Shown: piece after piece, positions 59,360 to 64,000 of the stretch
How positions within the stretch are numbered: the first letter of the stretch is position 1
Layout: the number at the start of each line of letters is the position of its first letter
Origin: Benincasa hispida
Lineage: Eukaryota; Streptophyta; Magnoliopsida; Cucurbitales; Cucurbitaceae
Length of the DNA: 64,000 nucleotides
Direction: 5' to 3'
Assembly: GCF_009727055.1 (NCBI RefSeq)
Contig: NC_052359.1
Span: forward strand, 21,943,740 to 22,007,739
Position numbers and translations under genes: made by a program
Notes under the pieces: model-generated
What the model was told of the DNA's origin: nothing
The model's input: the letters and a program-made list of their open reading frames with translations, nothing else
Database searches by the model: none

Positions 59360-59377
59360 TTCAGGATAAGTGAAAGA
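59360..59377 (+). other. polypurine tract of copia element H/D
   Basis: TCAGGATAAGTGAAAGA before the LTR start at 59379, a degraded form of the GGACAAGTGGGAGA tract. A better-kept copy (GGGCAAGTGGGAGA) lies at about 59,258-59,272, about 105 bases upstream. Confidence 0.75.
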
Positions 59378-59378
59378 T

Positions 59379-60205
59379 TGTTGGGTTGATGCACTAAATC
59401 TCGTGATCTTGTAGTTTGTAAATTGTATTTGTATAAACATGTTATTTATGTAATAAAATAAGTTATATTTTATTTGACATTTAGTTACATTAACCCAAAA
59501 AACAATAACTAAGATCAAATATTATCCGATGTAACTTAAACATGTATGTGGAGACATACAGGTGGATCATATTTAAGTGATGACCTAAACGGTCTGTAGT
59601 AGATAGATAAGTCTGGGTACCTTATCTTCCTACACTACAGTACGACCTGCTTTGTAGTTCTTATAATTGTTATAAAGTGTTACAATGATTAATCTTCATC
59701 ATTCATGTGGAGACATATGAACGGGAGTATCCTATACAAAGAGTTTATATAAGATCGACTACAAAATGAATAGTCTCTCTCTATAACACCGTTTCTAGAA
59801 GAGACTTACATTTCACTAGGATGACCATAGGTGACTTGACCTTAATCCTAAATGAGTTATGAACTCTTGTCTATGAGGGTGGTCCTTTGATTTGTATGGG
59901 TGAGAGTGACAAAATTTATCGACTCAATAAGCCTACCATTTTAGGGATTCGTTTGATTGGAGAGCTGGGAACACAGCTACACAAAAAGGAATTCATTTCT
60001 TCCTAATTGTTAGGGTAAGTAGATAAATTACTCCCTTAAGGGCTGATTCTGAGGCTTGAACAATATGGTGCTACACTTTATTCTGGCTCAAGAGGGGTTA
60101 AGTTATAGTTGGACTATAACTAATTGTTCATTAGAGGGATCAATGGTACTTAAGGAATTAAATGTAATTATAGGTGTAAAACGGTAATTTTAACCTACCT
60201 GTATG
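59379..60205 (+). mobile_element. 3' LTR of copia element H/D, truncated
   Basis: Starts TGTTGGGTTGATGCAC and follows the family up to the AAAACGGTAATTTTAACC block, then stops at about 60,205, where a different, minus-strand LTR segment begins. The missing half should have been about 1 kb. Confidence 0.8.
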
Positions 60206-60684
60206 TTCGGTGTAAAGCGGGTGTTGTTAGTTCTACCTAACCCGAAATAAACAATATTTATAAAGCTCGAACAACAACCTAACTAACTCGTAGTTAAAGT
60301 GGAAGTAAGAGGTCAATCCACAGGGAAATGTTATTTAATCTTTTCTTTAACCAAGATTAACTATGAAAGCTATAAAACGAGGGTTTTTTTTTTATTAAAA
60401 CAAGAAACATGCTAAAAATCAAAAGATAAAGGATAGTTGTAATCAAGTTTAGAACAATCTTGCTTCTAATCCAAGTCAGATGTTCATTGCAATTCTTATC
60501 ATTGAATTCTACAAATTTAATTCACAATCGGATTAAGCACACAACTACTTACATAATCTAGATTAAACTAGACTCTACAAAAGCGGACAACTAGCATAAC
60601 CTAGTCAAGAAAGCGTCCTAATCAATGATTAAAGTTGGATAGCCCAAACCCTAATCTATCTACATGCTTCTACCTCTATAGGGT
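60206..60684 (-). mobile_element. minus-strand gypsy-like LTR fragment
   Basis: Read from the minus strand it contains TTTCCCTGTGGATTGACC and CTTACTTCCACTTTAAC, a pattern often found near the 3' end of Athila-like LTRs, and GGGTTTGGGCTATCC further upstream. Both ends are cut, by LTR H/D on the left and by LTR E on the right. Family assignment is an inference. Confidence 0.45.
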
Positions 60685-62365
60685 TGATAATGGGCAGAAA
60701 TGCACGTTATTACATCACAAATAAGTAAAACAATGAGGCAATGCGACGTTTAAAATATACAAAATCATTTCCAAAAGCAGTAAACTGAAAATATTGCGAT
60801 CGCATGCGGCCATCGCATAAAAACAACTAATTTACTTATTTTTTGCAGGAAAAATGTGTTTGCACACGTAACATTGCGATCCAAGGAATTCAGTGTCCGC
60901 GCACATTGAAAGATTACGACCACAAAGTCATGTGATCGTATGCGCTCGCGAGAAGTTGCTCAAGAAGGTGGCCGCATAAAGACGGCGCATCTAGGTGAAA
61001 GCCTAATAAATCATGATGGGATAGAAAACTGATGACGGTCGAATCTGAACTTAGTTGATAAGTTGTTAACGACACACTGTAGCAAGTATATTCAACTTTT
61101 TGGTGACCACTAATCGGCGCATCAAATAGAAGATTTAATGACCTCCCATCATTGCAATCATTAGAGAGACAAGCTTCTTCAACTTGAGCTCTATAAATAC
61201 AAAAGGCCACCATCGATAAAAGAGTTCGCCATACAGAAGAGAGACCATACACAAAGTAGATAGCCGTTAGTCTGGAGTTATTCATATACTTAAAAGGCGG
61301 AAGCGAGCAAAGAGAAGAAGACGCCGAGAGATCATTCCTGGACAGCTTGAAAGACTGTAGGGAAGTGCTAGAGAAGGAGAAAAGGCCGACACTTGCAAAA
61401 GCAAGGCTATTCTTCTGGGTAGAGTAGAGTAAAAAGACAATGTAAAAGCCACGGGAAGCAAGACATTGCTACTGGGCTTCTTATCCCTACTTTCCATTAT
61501 TGTTTTGTATTCTGCACTTTATTTATAGAAAATGGAATTCTCATCTCAACACATGTTCAATCTCTCCACATTTCACATGAGTAGCTAAGTTCCCCAATGG
61601 GTTGATAAGCACTTAGCTAGCATGACCTAAGGTCTTCACTTTATGTGATCATCTTGTCTTATGTATGCATCATTCACCCTTTAGAGATACTTGAGAGAGT
61701 AGTCTAAAGAAAGAATCTAGGCTTGAGAGAGTCATATTAGAATCTAGGCTTGAGAAAGTCAAATTAGAACCGCATAAGCAAGAGATAGAAACTTAGACAT
61801 AAGTTCTGTTTGCTATTATGCATCGCATGCACCGTAGAAATAGGATATGATAGTATGCGGTCACCTTGTGTATGTGTGCATCATTCATCATCGCATAGAC
61901 AAGAATAGAGGCTTATACATAAGTCCTATCGACATTATCGTATACATTGCATGCGTCATAGAAATAGGAACGATGGCCTTTGCATTGAGAGATGACATGT
62001 TGTTGTGTGTGTATAGCATGATCACATAACTTGAACGCAATCTTAGGAAGTGTTAGCTAAAATCCCTTCTCAACCCATTCATCGCATACTCATTTTAATT
62101 CTCAATTTCATCAACTCTTGACTCGAACCTACCGCATAGGATTTATACTTAAACAAAATACCAACCAACTTATTTGTTTTTTCCACCGCAAAGGAATCAA
62201 AATTTACTGTCGCATAGTAACTTAATAGTCCCTATGCTTGACCTTGGACTTACCAGGAAACCTAGTGAGATTTATACTTAGGTTTTCTAGGAAAACTTGC
62301 ATGTGCAACACATAAATCATCATCACAATCATACACCATTATTGCATCACATTTACAACGCATCA
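60685..62365 (+). mobile_element. 5' LTR of Athila-type gypsy element E
   Basis: 1,681 bases from TGATAATGGGCAGAAATG to CAACGCATCA, six bases before the primer site. It shows a TATAAATA box at 61192-61199 and purine-rich GAAGCGAGCAAAGAGAAGAA downstream, plus repeated TTGAGAGAGTCATATTAGAA / TTGAGAAAGTCAAATTAGAA units at 61,720-61,770. It is related to the solo LTR at 9,008 and to the LTR remnant of element G. Confidence 0.8.
61192..61199 (+). promoter_or_regulatory. TATA box of LTR E
   Basis: TATAAATA about 510 bases into the LTR, matching in position the box of the gypsy solo LTR. It probably directs the genomic transcript of element E. Confidence 0.5.
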
Positions 62366-62371
62366 AGTTTT

Positions 62372-62389
62372 TGGCCCCGTTGCCGGCGA
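62372..62389 (+). other. primer-binding site of element E (Asp tRNA type)
   Basis: TGGCCCCGTTGCCGGCGA, matching the Athila-type site TGGCGCCGTTGCCGGGGA except at two bases. It is better preserved than in element G. Confidence 0.85.
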
Positions 62390-62493
62390 CTATGGCAGCA
62401 CATATTGCTCTAACAATAACTTTTTGATTTTCTTTGCAGCTTTCGACCTCTATGCACTGCCATTCCTTTTGTAAGGGAAGAAGTAGGTGTCGT

Positions 62494-64000
62494 ATGAGTG
62501 AAGGAAAAGTTCTTGAGCCCAATTACGACCCAGAGATTGAAAGAACGTTTAGAAGAAGACAGAGAGACAACCGCCGACAACAACAAGAGAGAAATCCTAG
62601 AATGGCAGAGCAACCGGAAGATAGAGCAACAAATGCGAACAACATCATGGCAAACCCCATTCTTCTGGCGAACGATCGTAATGGACCCATCAGGGACTAT
62701 ACGTCGCTCAACCTCTATGATTTCTCCCTAGGAATCATGAGGTCAGCTCTGGACGGATTGAGGTTTGAGATGAAGCTGGTTATGTTGTAGATGATTCAGA
62801 CGGCCGGACAGTTTCGTGGAAGGCATGGCGAGGATCCACATGCTCATCTCCAAAGTTTCATTAAATTCGGCAACACTTTTGTGTTCCCAAACATCTCAGC
62901 TGAACAATTTTGACTAACGTTGTTCCCATTTTCACTATGCGACCAAGCAAGGAAATGGGTCTATTCTCACGAACCAGGAGAGATAACATCTTGGGAACAA
63001 GTAGTAGAGAAGTTCATGAAGAAATACTTCCCCCCTACCGAGAACGCAAGAAGGAGGAAGTTTATTACAAATTTTAAACAGGATATTGACAATCGCTTAC
63101 CCGACTGTCTCTAAATTGAAATCTTTTATCACGGTTTGAACCCTACATCACAGACGACTGCCAATGCGGCAACAGCTGGAGGTCTGCTTGACGAAACGTA
63201 TGATGAGGCTAAAAATATCCTTGATCGTATCTTGAAGAATCACAAAGATTGGAGGGAAAGCGATCAACGATTAAAAATTCGAGAAGGTGACGCAAACAAT
63301 AGGGCAATTGCATCTCTACAAAATCAAATGAATGCAATGATGAATCTGATATAGGGAATCACAATCAATAGCCCGAGAACGCAAAGAGGGCAGGTCAACG
63401 CAATCGAGCAGACAAGCACAAGTTGTGCTACTTGTGGAGATTCGCATCCAATGGAAGAATTTTCGAGGAACCCACAATCTGTATACTTCATAAAAAACAA
63501 TCCTTTCTCTAACACATACAATCCCAGGTGGAAAAACCACCCCAACTTTGCGTGGAAAAATCAACAACAAAGTTATCAACCTATGGCGAAAAAGGAAGGG
63601 CCGCCAGGATTTTTCCCGCGAATGAATCGTCAAACGCAAAATCAAGCCAGCAGCTCACAAGTGCCACCATCTTCCTCTCTCGAGAGCCTATTAAAGCAAT
63701 ATATTGAGAAGAATGAAATAGTTCTCCAGAATCAGGCGACTTCTATCTGCAATCTCAAAATTCAAATAGGGCAGATTGCGGGCGAGCTTAAAAGTAGACC
63801 ACAAGGGGCGTTGCCGAGTTCAACTGAGCTCCCTCATAACCCGGGGAATACAGGAAAGGAGCAATGTCAAGTTGTGACTTTGGGAAGCAAAAAGACAACA
63901 ACGGAAGAGAAGACAAAGCCAAGAAGGACTACTCTAATTGCAATGAAATCCAAGACCCCGTTGACATAAGATGAACTAGAAGAAAATGAGACGATGGAAC
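62494..64000 (+). pseudogene. Athila-type gag of element E, leaving the window
   Basis: Starts M-S-E-G-K-V-L-E-P-N-Y at 62494. Blocks in order: NPILLANDRNGPIRDYTSLN, LYDFSLGIMRSALDGLRFEM, LTLFPFSLCDQARKWVYSHE, PGEITSWEQVVEKFMKKYFP, RKFITNFKQDIDNRLPDC, LLDETYDEAKNILDRILKNH, CATCGDSHPMEEF (incomplete zinc knuckle), NPQSVYFIKNNPFSNTYNPR, and YIEKNEIVLQNQATSICNLK near the right end. Compared with gag G, about 19 codons are missing after QDID. Stops lie at 62,788, 62,911, 63,112 and 63,352, and at 63,967. The pol part would lie beyond 64,000. Confidence 0.85.

Overview
This is nuclear DNA from a flowering plant, made almost entirely of old, nested transposable elements. The evidence is plant-type Ty1/copia and Ty3/gypsy retroelements with initiator-Met or Asp tRNA primer sites, a Mutator-like element (MULE) with a 9-bp target duplication, a ZMYM1/hAT-type transposase remnant, GT-AG introns of 73-76 bp, and AT-rich spacers. 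From memory, the copia gag-pol reading frames resemble families common in Cucurbitaceae (Cucumis). That placement is an inference I could not test. No intact protein-coding gene was found. The only possible host-gene sequence is a 32-codon open start at the left edge (minus strand, 96 to 1).

Layout, left to right. 0.7-5.7 kb: minus-strand copia element A (gag remnant, long leader, primer site, 2.1-kb LTR). 5.7-6.5 kb: unassigned spacer. 6.5-12.5 kb: two copia LTRs in opposite orientation, the second split by a gypsy solo LTR (9,008-11,012, duplication CACGC). 12.5-16.9 kb: copia element B, which has lost its integrase. 16.9-17.7 kb: two inverted LTR pieces. 17.7-20.0 kb: a MULE transposase fragment and a ZMYM1-like pseudogene. 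20.5-28.1 kb: a copia LTR, then chromovirus-like gypsy element I1 with both LTRs. 28.1-32.2 kb: minus-strand Athila-type gypsy element G. 32.2-35.8 kb: minus-strand gypsy element F and an inverted LTR piece with a minisatellite. 35.8-60.2 kb: a large nest. 60.2-64 kb: a minus-strand LTR piece and Athila-type element E, running off the right end.

The nest is the most informative structure. Copia element H/D (35.8-39.58 plus 55.41-60.2 kb) was split in its integrase by copia element C (39,577-55,409). C was split in its leader by a MULE (40,430-48,809, 9-bp duplication ATCATTTTA). The MULE carries a decayed DDE transposase and, on the same strand, an intron-containing plant mobile domain (PMD) gene. 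That PMD gene was split by a 2.7-kb solo LTR (42,386-45,126). H/D was also hit in its reverse transcriptase by a 1.9-kb solo copia LTR (56,402-58,308, duplication GTAGG). The broken reading frames rejoin across each insertion, so the order of events can be read from the sequence.

Nothing here looks able to move by itself: every gag-pol and transposase frame has stops or frameshifts, many of them G-to-A or C-to-T changes as expected from methylated, silenced repeats. The best candidates for something less described are the PMD gene inside the MULE with its palindromic subterminal repeats, and a duplicated conserved block in the long untranslated leaders of four copia copies.
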